Of a stretch of 64,000 nucleotides of DNA, positions 1 to 10,011 are shown piece after piece. A program made the translations under genes and the position numbers. The stretch lies in NCBI GenBank assembly GCA_047967505.1, contig CM106540.1. One strand, given 5' to 3'. The notes under the pieces were generated by a model. The model had not been told where the DNA came from. It saw nothing but the letters and a program-made list of their open reading frames with translations, and searched no databases. This DNA comes from Dipteris shenzhenensis (Eukaryota; Polypodiophyta; Polypodiopsida; Gleicheniales). Position 1 is the first letter of the stretch. Each line of letters opens with the position of its first letter.

Positions 1-210
1 GGACAGTTGGGTCTAGTAGCGATGGTGCTCCGCTTAGGCCAGTTGCACACTGGCTACTGAACCAGTGCGACAGTTGGCTAGGCGTGTGTACTTCCCTTTT
101 GATGCTATAGGCAATAAAGGTAGGCATCAAGCAAGTCATGCCTTTGGTGCATCGCCACACAAACATGGATTACTCACATTCCAAACTACCACGGCCTTCA
201 AGGGGGGGGA

Positions 211-236
211 GGAGAGAGAGAGAGAGAGAGAGAGAG
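211..236. repeat. (GA)n microsatellite
   Basis: Uninterrupted GA dinucleotide run following a short G run. It is simple sequence with no gene attached. The 1-518 stretch around it holds no recognisable coding sequence. Confidence 0.9.
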
Positions 237-518
237 GAATGAGACAAGATTTGGCTTCCATTGAGCGTCTCAGGGAGCAAGACACAACCTACGAGAGTGC
301 TCGGCTAGACCTACAAGACACGAACATACGCAAGACTGAGTTCCCTTATCATACCTTTCGGGTGCAATGGGTGCCACAAGGAGATAGGATGACCAGGCAG
401 TTTTTCTAGTCCTATCTCCACGCTGTTTTTCTAGACCACTAGCCCACACTTAACACGGACATAGATTCAATGGTTACAAGATGCAAGCGAACAAATGCAT
501 TCAAACCTACAGGAGATC

Positions 519-1380
519 TCAGAGATGACCATTGCCTTCTATCACGCGTTGTTTCAATTTGAGGAGTCGACTAGGTCTTTTCAGTCCAAGACGCAATTTC
601 GGGCCCCAAAGGCCAAGCACTAACTCTCTCTCTAGGCTCTTTGTCGTGTCATTTGTAAACTCCACGTCCAGTTGCAGCTCCTCTTGCTCGATAGAGAGCC
701 CCAACCCACTGCCACATAGAGAAAGAGAGAATGAGCTAGAGAGCAACCGTGCCGTACTGAGCGGGAAAATGAGCCTTACTAAGTAGGAACGTGTGGAGGC
801 CTCCCTCGTGTGACCCCCAATAAGCATCTGACTGGTGCTCCCTGCATACAAGGTAAAGACCCCTTGTTTGGAAAACCCAACTTCTACATGGTGCTCTCTA
901 GAGAAGACCACTCCACCCTATCATAGGCATTCTTGAAATCCAAAAGGACTGTGATAGGCTGAGACTCCTCCTTAGTGAATCCCAAAAGAGATGCTGTCCA
1001 TGATACTGCGTGTTTGAACAGAACTTGTCTGCATGTCGTGGATGATGTCAATGAGACGGGGCCGCAATTGCAGGCTCAAGATCTTGGCTAAGATCTTGTA
1101 AGCGATATGTGGAATGTTATACCATCCCCCTCCTTTCAGGATCAAACAAATCCACCCTCGACTCAATGGCGGCGTGAGTGAGCTGGAGTCGAAAATCTCG
1201 TGAAAAGCCAGACATTGGGGAGTGTGAATATACTCCTAGAAGCAACTAAATAAGGACGATGACAATCCATTCTCCCCAGGGCACTTCAATGGAGGGAGGG
1301 CCTTTGAAAGCTCCTCATTAGTGAAAGAGGCCCCCATGTGTCAATTCATGCTTGAGGAGACAATTGTTGGATCAATCGGA
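519..1380 (-). pseudogene. Degenerate LINE (L1-type) ORF2 reverse transcriptase fragment
   Basis: Read on the minus strand, this stretch shows the plant LINE RT order in several frames. About 1340-1270 has a block FTNEELSKAL followed by KCPGENGL. About 1120-1000 has a block like the usual RPISLLN..YKI..K.L region, seen as HIAYKILAKILSLQLRPRL. About 950-910 has the RT palm motif LDFKNAYDRVEW. About 880-600 has LYAGSTSQMLIGG and then LDVEFTNDT. Stops and frame changes separate the blocks, so no intact protein is possible. The family normally copies its own RNA by target-primed reverse transcription. No endonuclease domain or poly(A) end was recognised, so this is an old truncated copy. The LINE assignment is firm; the exact borders are not. 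Confidence 0.75.
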
Positions 1381-3369
1381 CAAAATCAGTCGGATTCCTC
1401 AGCTACTAAGAGATCTTGGATTAGGGGGCCGCAATTAGGATTCCGTTTGGATTCCACAAGGGCAGACAGCAAGATACTTAGACTGCCAATTGGGTATTGA
1501 CATCTAAGCAGAGCAACAGATTGCCCTTGTGCTAGAGTGTGTGCAGTGGAAGCTTTTGTATTGGGGCTAGAACAAACTCTCCCTAACAAGAAAGGCCTTC
1601 GTTGCCAACCAGGTCTTGGCCACGGCTCAGTACATAGCCTCATGCTGATGTTTTCAAAGGGAGGTATGAGATAGCCCAGACACTTAGTGCGTACTTTGTT
1701 ATAGGTAGAATCCAATGGCACGAGGAACATTAGAGCTAGGTCCCTTGGCAAACGGTGATCCTTCCCACGGCAGAGGGAACCACAAATGCAGAGCAGACCC
1801 ATTTTGGGCAAGTTGGTAGTGTGAAGTCTCACTCCAGGCTCAGAGCTCTAGAAACTATTAATCAACGAGGGCTTCTCAAGGATATCCTCCACACTGGAGG
1901 TCAATGGCAACAGTCCCATAGGTGGATCTTTACACATACACATCCAAGACCCTAATGCTAATCGACACATCTCATCATAAATTTTGCCATTCAATTACTC
2001 AAAACGAATAGCAACCATGGTGCTTTCAAGTGGACATTTACATACAGACAATATGAGCGAAGTTCAACCCTGCCATTGAGACTGAAACTCCAGAAACAAC
2101 TCCAAAATTAAACAATATTGACAGTCACCAAAAAAGCAGTCCAAGAGTCATCATTTGCAGACAAAAATTTCCCTTCCTAGGTATGCCATCTTTATAACAT
2201 ACATTAAGGCATATTTGGATGATTTAACTCACCGACCCAGACCGACAAAGATACACATTATCCGTTAGAGCTGTTATCTTGTCAGATGCACGATTTGCAA
2301 CATATGCACCTGCAAGAAAGACAAGAAATACTTCACTTGCTTAATAAATTGACTGTAATCAAAGAGACAGAATGTTTTCTACAATCTACATTCCTTACAC
2401 AAGATAGCCTAGAGTATCTCTTTGTGCCAGTTGACAAGATCACACTTATTTTTTGGCAAATTAAATGTCAATACATAATTTCTCTTATAGATGCAAGTGT
2501 GATATTTCATGATCTTGTCATCACACTGCCATATCTCTAGATTGAGTCTTTTTCTAGCCAATTACCCCCTTCAAGGACTCCTATAGATGTATTCAATTAC
2601 AGTCTCAAAATCTCTCCAAGTGAAAAGATCCCAACTTACATACTCCAGGTTTAGAAAGCTAATCTGTTCTTGAGAAGAAGTCATGCCCTTTTTCATGTCT
2701 TTGCAGGTAAAATAAAAACTTGCAGATAAAAACCTTCACAGCAGTAAGGAGAAGAGAATTTCTGTGATAGATTAATGCAGAAGGCACACAGCAACAACGA
2801 AAATCCGTGGAACCCCTTCAACTTGTCAGAATTTACTCCACCATCTTATCTTGCTTCAATGAAAAGTGTAAATCAGATTGTTAAGCCCTTTGCATTGGTT
2901 TTTGCAGTCAATTCTTACGTCAGCTTGTCACATAAAGACTTCTCTAAAAACCCATTCCATTCAGAAATACCATATATTCCCACATGTTCTTTGTCTATTG
3001 AGTTGTGGCAAATATAACTAGAGATAATGCCCATTGCCTCCAATAAATACATATTCTACAACTGATTTTGTTAAAAAGCAATAAATTTTGATATTTCATG
3101 ACCCGTTTTCAGTGAGGCAAACTCCAATACCCACTAGATATACACCTTGGGTATCCATATGTAACTGACCAACACTCCATTCTATGCACACCTCCAAGTT
3201 CTAGTAAACAAAAGCACAAAGTTAAATGACCCAGCAAGCAACAACCCCCACCAAGAGTAGGCTACCAGAAGGAATCAATTCAACTAGACTTTCCATTATC
3301 ACCCCTAAAAATATCCATTGCCTCATGCCCATCACAGTTGACAAAACAAAGCCCAGGCCTGATGCGGAA
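1381..3369. other. No recognisable gene
   Basis: Only short open frames without recognisable motifs. The part nearest 1381-1830 may be more of the LINE on the minus strand (the region between endonuclease and RT), but I could not align it to a known block. The rest is AT-rich and featureless. Confidence 0.5.
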
Positions 3370-3622
3370 GAAATGCTAAGCTCATAACCTTTAGGTTAAA
3401 ACGGTTGCCTTAGCTCTAGCAGATATCCTACAGCCCTTACAAGTCTCCATAACTGAAGTTAGACAAAGGTAATCCTTAACGCTTGCCCATGAAGTAAAAC
3501 ACAGAAATGCTAAGCTCACTCACAACCTTCTGCAGCATGCCTTGCTCATATAACCTTAAGACAAAAGTCGTTGGCTAAGCTCTGGCTCATATCTAAGGTC
3601 AGACAGAGGTAATCCTTCCAAC
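3370..3622. repeat. Diverged ~125-bp direct duplication
   Basis: Two neighbouring segments share the order gaaatgctaagctca, a run containing ataacctta, a central ggttgcctta/gttggctaag block and a closing agacaaaggtaatcctt/agacagaggtaatcctt block. The first ends near 3481 and the second spans about 3505-3622. Divergence is high, so the duplication is old. Confidence 0.6.
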
Positions 3623-3859
3623 TCCATATTCCACCAGTGGTTATGTGGGAGTAGAAACAGTACCCAAGGGCAAGGCAGTAACAAAAGCAGTGTGACCCAA
3701 CATGCAAGAACGATGCGAATTCCTAGCCTTATCACATGCAGAACGAGTGACTCAGCCATGTGCACCTCCCACATCCAATGATCAAAGCTAGTGGTTTTAA
3801 GTCTCACGGTCTGTTTTTTTGGCTGATGAAAATATACTTTTGCTATCTACCAGCACGTG

Positions 3860-4030
3860 AATAGCCCTACCATTGATTTCTCTTTCAATTTGAGCGTTTG
3901 GATGGCAAGCAGCCAAGCCTTCGCTGAAGTGAAGAAGTGGAAGAACAATAAGAAGATCCTGTGCCGCTACTGCAAACGCATGGGGCATAAGGAGGCAAAA
4001 TGCTTCAAGAAGCTCCAGGAGAAGAAATAG
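3860..4030 (+). pseudogene. Retroelement gag remnant with CCHC zinc knuckle
   Basis: The plus frame that ends at the TAG at 4028-4030 encodes a basic stretch followed by a perfect CX2CX4HX4C zinc knuckle (CRYCKRMGHKEAKC, 3962-4003) and a lysine-rich tail. This motif marks the nucleocapsid end of a Ty1/copia or Ty3/gypsy gag and binds the element's RNA. No capsid domain is recognisable upstream and no protease downstream, so it is an isolated fragment. It is not clearly part of any other element mapped here. Confidence 0.65.
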
Positions 4031-5402
4031 GTAAAACATGCAAAATCTCATTGCAGAAGACTGAGAGGAGCTGATTGAAGAAGAAGAAGAGATAGCTGTA
4101 ACTCCAGCAAATAGCCCATGTCTCCCCCAATGAGGGAGATTATGATTTAGATTTCATATGTGTGTGTCATCAGTTCTCCGTCCAGGATGTCCTGAAATCT
4201 GAGTTAAATAATCAATTGTGTGTTTTCCCGTGTGAGCATTTCATCTTTGAAAAAAAAACTTGATCATATAAAAGATAAAACCTGTTTGGAGCCAGGCAGT
4301 GTCAAAGTGCTAACCTTGCTAGGTTGAACAAATGGGTTAAGAATTGAGATTGCCAACTGATCAGCTAGTTTCACTAGCATGCACTTATTTGACTGACATG
4401 ATTAGTCGTTTTACAATATGAGAACTTTATGAGTCTACTTCTCACAAAGAGGGAAGACAGCAAAGTTGTGGGGTCTCATGGCAGAAAAAGTGCAGTCAAT
4501 TACAACAACCAATCGACAATAAATCTAAGCGCACTATATGTATTGCAATTCACTGAACCACATGTGAGTGATATTCCCCTCATGGAGGTATTTTTGGATT
4601 TTGCAAAGAAGTTGTGACAGCTTTATGCTAAGGCCAGAAAATGCATTTTATAGCAAGAGAGATGGAAAACCTTGGACACACAATAGGCCAAACATGGATA
4701 TAGTCCATTGTCCCACTTGTAAGCCCCCATCTGAGGAGAGAACATGGACATGGTAACAGTGTAGGAATAGGAAGCATGAGAGACTGCTTTGTGTGCATCA
4801 GGTTTGGATGCCACATGGGCAGGTCTAGGTGGGAAAGGGAATTTTTGACAGCACTGTAGGCTGCGGCTGCAGTACACAGTGCAGGCTGGAACAGCAGATG
4901 CAGTACCTTCAATAGGCCCTTGCAGAGGGCCTTAAATAGGCCAGGAAGACTGCACAGTGCTGCAGACACAGGCTACCACTGCCAGAAGGCCACGTGGCAT
5001 TTTTGGCAAAATCAGCACACATTGGGCCAGCCCCGTCTGGCACAGGTCGGATCAGACCTGACTTCGTCGCAGCTTTACTGACTGGGTCGGCCAGTCAAGG
5101 GGCTATCCAGCCCTTTAAAAAGGCCCCCTCAGAGGCAATTCCTTAGTTCAATCAAGAGGCAGCCCTCACACTTGTGGAGCATCACCTGGTGCATATCTAC
5201 AGCCAGTAGGAGAGCACATGTGTGCAGGACAGCGCAGACCAGAGAAACTCACACTACAGATGGTCATTGAAGCTCGATGAGGAGCACGCAACCGGAGGAG
5301 TGCAAGGGCAGCAATTGGAGCAGTGGATGTGCTAACCATAGAGCATCTAGGGAAGCACACTGCTGCAGGTTTTAAGACCTCTGTGGGAGCTCTCTGTCAG
5401 AA
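4031..5402. other. No gene; possible old LTR promoter near 5100
   Basis: No coding motif. The interval 5020-5120 is rich in ggcc/gtcgg words and leads to ccctttaaaaagg. This resembles the U3/TATA layout of the solo LTR at 17146-18048 and the sequence near 62.8-62.9 kb. It could be a worn LTR, but no borders or target duplication were found. Confidence 0.35.
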
Positions 5403-7804
5403 GTATATATCTAGATGAATCCAGGAACATGCCCGAATTCATCCTCTAAAAATAAAACACACAGTGCAGTTTCAATCTCATGATAGTCACATAAGGCTGA
5501 AAACCATAAACTCCATCACGCATAGTAGGCAGAATCTACTATGACATCCCCACTGATGTCATCAGCACCCGACACTGGGTGTAGACCAGAGTATAAACAT
5601 ATGCTCACACATACAAATCCACACACCCACACATATTTGAGCATCCATTTATGCGAAGGTCTTTGTACTGAGTTTCTGTCGGCACTCCAAAGGTGAAGGA
5701 TAGACTCAGCCGTGACAAAAGCTAGCAATAAAGGGAGGAGGCTAATCAAAAAATAGTCCAAAATTCTCTTCATTCAAGCTAAGACTACTTGTGAAGACTA
5801 TACGATTTCATTTTACTCTCTCCCGAACGAGCATCCAAGTAAAAAAATGCTTAGACCATCTAGCTGATAGGGCAATACACCACTTAAGATAAAAAAGATT
5901 TATTGCAACACCAGTAAGCCGCAACATCGACGAAAACTTCACAAGGTGGAATTTGCATGTCCGCTAATATGGCAGAAGCATATATCTAGATGAATCCAGG
6001 AACATGCTAATCCTCTAAAAATTCAACACATAGTGCAGTTTCAATCTCATGATAGTCACTCATCAGGTTGAAAACCATAAACTCCCTCACGCATAGCAGG
6101 GACTAGCTACTATCACATCCCCACTCACGTCATCAGCACCCAACAGGGGGTGTAGACAAGAGTATTCACATATGCTGTCACACATACAAATCCACAACCC
6201 ACACATACTTGAGCATTCATTTATGCAAAGGTGAGTTTCTGTCAGCACTCCAGAGGTGAAGAAAGGCTAGCACTATAGGAGAAGGCTAATCAAATAGGAG
6301 TCCACATTCTCTTATTCAAGCTACCACAGCTTGTAAAGACTATACGATGTCAGTTTAGTTTTTCCCAAACGAGCATCCACACAAAAAAACGCTTAGACCA
6401 TCCAGCTAATATTGCAACGCACCACTTAAGATAGAAATAATTTATCAATAGGCCGCAACATGGACGAAAACTTCACCCAAGTAAAATTTGCATGTCCGCT
6501 AATACGGCAGGAGCATATATCTACATGAATCCAGGCACATGTGAGATTGAAACTGCACTATGTTGTGTTTTTAGAGGATGAGTTTGGAAATGTTCCTGGA
6601 TTCATCTAGGTGTATATATAGGTACATGCCCAAACTCATCCTCTAAAAATACAACACAGTGTGCAGTTTCAATCTCATGATAGTCACTCATAAGGCTGAA
6701 AACCATAAACTCCATCACGCATAGTAGGCAGCAGCTACTATGACATCCCCACTGATGTCATCAGCACCCAACACTGGGTGTAGACTAGAGTATAAACATA
6801 TGCTCACACATACAAATCCACACACCCACATACTTGAGCATCCATTTATGCAAAGGTCTTTGTACTGAGATTCTGTTGGCACTCCAAAGATGAAGGATAG
6901 ACTCAGCCGTGACAAAGGCTATCAGTAAAGGAGGAGGCTAATCAAAAAGTAGTCCACATTCTCTTCATTCAAGGTACGACTGCTTGTGAAGACCATACAA
7001 TTTCATTTTAGTCTCTCCCGAACGAGCATCCAAGCAAAAAATTGCTTAGACCACCTAGCTGATAGGGCAAAGCACATAAGGTTGAAAACCATAAACGCCA
7101 TCATGCATAGCAGGGACGAGCTACTATGGCATCCCTACTAACTCATCAGTGCCCAACAATGGAAGTATAAACATATGCTCTCATACATGCAAATCCACAC
7201 ACCCACCCATACTTGAGCATCCATTTATGCAAAGGTCTTCATACTAAATTTCCGTCAGCACTTCATGGGTGAAGGGCATACTCAGCTGTGACAAATGCTA
7301 ATCAAAAAGTAGTCCACATTCTCTTCATTCAAGCTACAAATGCTTGTGAAGAAGGTGGATGCAAGGTAGATGGATGTAGGGAAGGTGGATGCATGTTGAA
7401 GGGGAAAAGTGTCCCCTTCACACTTTAGTCTGTCCCAAGCAAAAAAATGCTTAGACCATCTAGCTGATAGGGCAACGCACAACTAAAGCTAGAAAGAATT
7501 TATCGCAATATCAGCAAGCTGCAACACGGACAAAAACTTCACGAGGTGAAATTTGCATGTCCGCTCATATATCTAGATGAATCCAGGAACATGCCCAAAC
7601 TCATCCTCAAAAAATACAACACATAGTGCAATTTCAATCTCATGATAGTCACTCATAAGGTTGAAAACTATTGACTCCATCATGCATAGCAGGGACTAGC
7701 TACTATGGCATCCCCACTAACGTCATCAACACCCAATACTAGGTGTAGATTTAGAATATAAACTATGCCCTCACACATACAAATCCACACACCGACACAT
7801 ACTT
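5403..7804. repeat. Tandem array of ~0.46-0.58 kb units
   Basis: About five direct units start near 5403, 5979, 6513, 7077 (5' truncated) and 7564. Each carries the same ordered landmarks: tatatctagatgaatccagg, aactcatcctctaaaaat, gtgcagtttcaatctcatga, an acaaatccacacaccc block, gagcatccatttatgc, and a tail with aaaaacttcac and tttgcatgtccgct. Units differ by substitutions and indels. The fifth unit is cut at 7804 by element A and its continuation (catccatttatgcaaagg) reappears at 15072. An inverted piece of the same family lies at 47009-47098. The array could be a local satellite or repeated LTR fragments: the continuation after 15072 runs into a primer-site-like sequence at 15323. Confidence 0.85.
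6542..6678. repeat. Inverted-repeat junction inside the tandem array
   Basis: The first ~75 bases of a unit occur here in reverse orientation (tgagattgaaactgcacta ... tggattcatctagg) and are followed directly by the same unit start in normal orientation, ending gtgcagtttcaatctcatg. The two arms (about 6542-6590 and 6629-6678) could form a hairpin. The event sits exactly at a unit boundary. Confidence 0.75.
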
Positions 7805-8471
7805 TGTTGGAAAATGACCCTCATGGGGGCGTGCATCCTTGCTAAGGTATGAAGTTGTTAGGATGCATGCATGAAGGGGTTGAAGAACCCGTGAGGAGAT
7901 TGGTCGAAACTATTGAGTCTAATGTGGACATATATATGTGATTAGTGGCTAGCACAATATTGTGATTGGACCAGATGACACAATATGTTGCATTGCTTGG
8001 CCTTTGGAGTTTGATTCATGAGCACAACGTGGCATAGCAACTCATGAAGCCTTGGACCAAACAAATGTTGCATGGCGGTGGACAAAGCAGTGACGACAGT
8101 GCATGGCGTCGCGGTGACACGGGCTTCTTCTATAAAAACATTGAGTTGCTCTGAGATCTCTCTCTTTGTCCTTCCTCTCACACATGAGAGTCGTCTACTG
8201 TAGAGAAAACTTAGCTTGCAAGTCGTAGAGGTTATTGCCATGATCATCAGCTTCGATGCAAGCCAAAAATCCATGTTAGTGGTAAGGCAGTCCATGTGTG
8301 TGTGGAGTTGATCCCTCCGAGTGAGTCTTTATGCAAGTCATTTTTTGATCACACATCTTGTATTCTTGTGAGTTATCTTTCATATTCATATTGCATGTAA
8401 GAACTACAAGAACTGTGGATCATAAAGTCATTTTGAGAGAGAGAGGAGGATATCTCGACAAGTTTCTAACA
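7805..8471 (+). repeat. Left (5') LTR of element A
   Basis: 667 bp from tgttggaaaatgacc to tttctaaca. Contains a TATA-like box (ctataaaaaca, about 8130), so transcription would start near 8160. Matches 9437-9651 plus 14775-15071. Confidence 0.9.
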
Positions 8472-8472
8472 A

Positions 8473-8484
8473 TGGTATCAAAGC
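8473..8484 (+). promoter_or_regulatory. Primer-binding site of element A
   Basis: tggtatcaaagc, one mismatch from the usual plant initiator-Met tRNA complement tggtatcagagc. It lies one base after the LTR end, which fixes that end. Confidence 0.85.
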
Positions 8485-9427
8485 GTATCAATTGGGATCC
8501 TTGGAGTTCTTAAGAGAGATCGCATCTTCTAAAGTGAATCTGTTCAATGCTGAAAGCCAGTGTTTCTATCAAAGCGTTCTCAACTTGGGACGCGCCATGA
8601 GTGCAACAGGTCATTCATGCTATCTTTCAAGCTCGGGTCCCTAGCACAAGAAGATCTTATCAGCTTTGAAGCAGAAGGATATACCATGGCAAAAGAAATT
8701 CAAATGCAACTGTCCGTTCAGGTTTCTAGCAAAACAAGTTCATATGCAGCTATCCGTCGAAATTGATGCTTGAGTTTTTTGGGAGTGTTTGATGCATGCA
8801 GCGGTGCCTAGTTTGTCTTAACTTGTAGGGAACAAGATTGTATGTGGCATGCTACAAGTGCCTATTTTGGTTCCTTGTTCCAATCTGGAGGGCAAGACGT
8901 TTTTTTGCACACAATTGTTGAGGTCGTTGGAGGCAGACACAATCTCCACGTTTTTTGGCGATTCTGTTTTAACATCGTTTCAATTATTTCACTTCGGTTT
9001 GAGGGTCATAAGAGAGACCGAGCATCTGAGGTTGTCGACAATGTAGTAGTGTTTCGAAGGACTAGCAATCTATGAGCTTTTTAGTTACATCAGTTTATGA
9101 ACATGAAGATGAGCAGTCTTTCAAAGATTACCAGTTAGAAGCTTGTGAGAACACATTGAACTCAAACTGTTGGAGCGCAAGAAACCTAGAAGCATGTGCG
9201 CTGTGCTCAAAAGAGATTTTTTATAAAATCGGGCCTTTAGTTGGTGCCGATTGAAATCTTGTTAATGGATTGTGCCCTGTGTGGGTAATACAATTTTGAT
9301 GCCATGTCCTATGTGGGTGGTGTTTTATTCCTATGCCTTGTGTAGGTGGTAACTTTTCGTGCCTACGATCTCTGTCAATATCTCAAGCAAGTTTTTCTAT
9401 GTTGCTTTTTCTCCCCATTTCGGTTCA
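8485..9427 (+). other. Non-coding interior of element A
   Basis: Roughly 0.95 kb between primer site and purine tract. Only short open frames (longest 77 codons) without retroelement motifs are present. Size and lack of coding place the element with small non-autonomous LTR elements. Confidence 0.7.
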
Positions 9428-9436
9428 GGGGGGGAT
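9428..9436 (+). promoter_or_regulatory. Polypurine tract of element A
   Basis: G run (aggggggga) immediately before the right LTR start tgtcagaaaatgacc at 9437; the family uses this as plus-strand primer. Confidence 0.8.
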
Positions 9437-9651
9437 TGTCAGAAAATGACCCTCATGGGGACGTGCATCCTTGCTAAGGTATGAAGGGGTTGAAGAACCC
9501 GTGAGGAGATTGGTCGAAACTATTGAGTCTAACATGGACATATGCACATGATTAGTGGCTAGCACATGTTGTGATTGGACGAGATAACAAACAGTACATG
9601 GCATTGATCTACAAAAACATTGGTTGCTACGAGATCTCTCTCTTTAGTGTG
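9437..9651 (+). repeat. Right LTR of element A, first part
   Basis: Matches the start of the left LTR, lacks an internal stretch present there, and breaks at gatctctctcttt where LINE B begins. Confidence 0.85.
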
Positions 9652-9699
9652 GTCTGATTATGCACGCACACTCTATGATATCCCAAATCAGCCAGCCCC

Positions 9700-10011
9700 T
9701 AACCTATCACATATGCCACGCCCCACATCCTGCACCCTCTTCACTAAGGGGGGGGTAAAGGATGCCGTAATGAAACTTCATAATGCCCGAGTGAAGGATC
9801 ATGAGGGACTATGCACTGAGTTCATTGCATATGGGATTAACCTCCTAGCCCCGATCTTAGCCAAGCTATTTAATGAATCCGTTTGCTCGGGGTTTCCACG
9901 CACCTGGACCATCAACACTATCTCACCCATCCACAAGGCAGGGGATCCCATGAACCTGGAGAACTACAGGACCATTATGATTGGACATGTCATGTCCAAG
10001 ATTTATGCATC
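9700..10011 (+). pseudogene. LINE B reverse transcriptase, N-terminal part
   Basis: The plus frame contains KGGVKDAVMKLHNARVKDHE, then FNESVCSGFPRTWTINTISPIHKAGDP and ENYRTIMIGHVMSKIYASV. These are the RT blocks 0-2 of a plant non-LTR element (the PIHKxGDPxxxxNYRxI signature). The frame is interrupted at 10012 by solo LTR X1 and continues after 12473. When the insertion and one copy of the gcatc duplication are ignored, the reading frame runs through unchanged. Confidence 0.85.

Noticed and set aside
5403-7804. CRISPR-like array
   Set aside because: Units are ~0.5 kb with no short repeat/spacer pattern, and the genome is a plant nuclear one.
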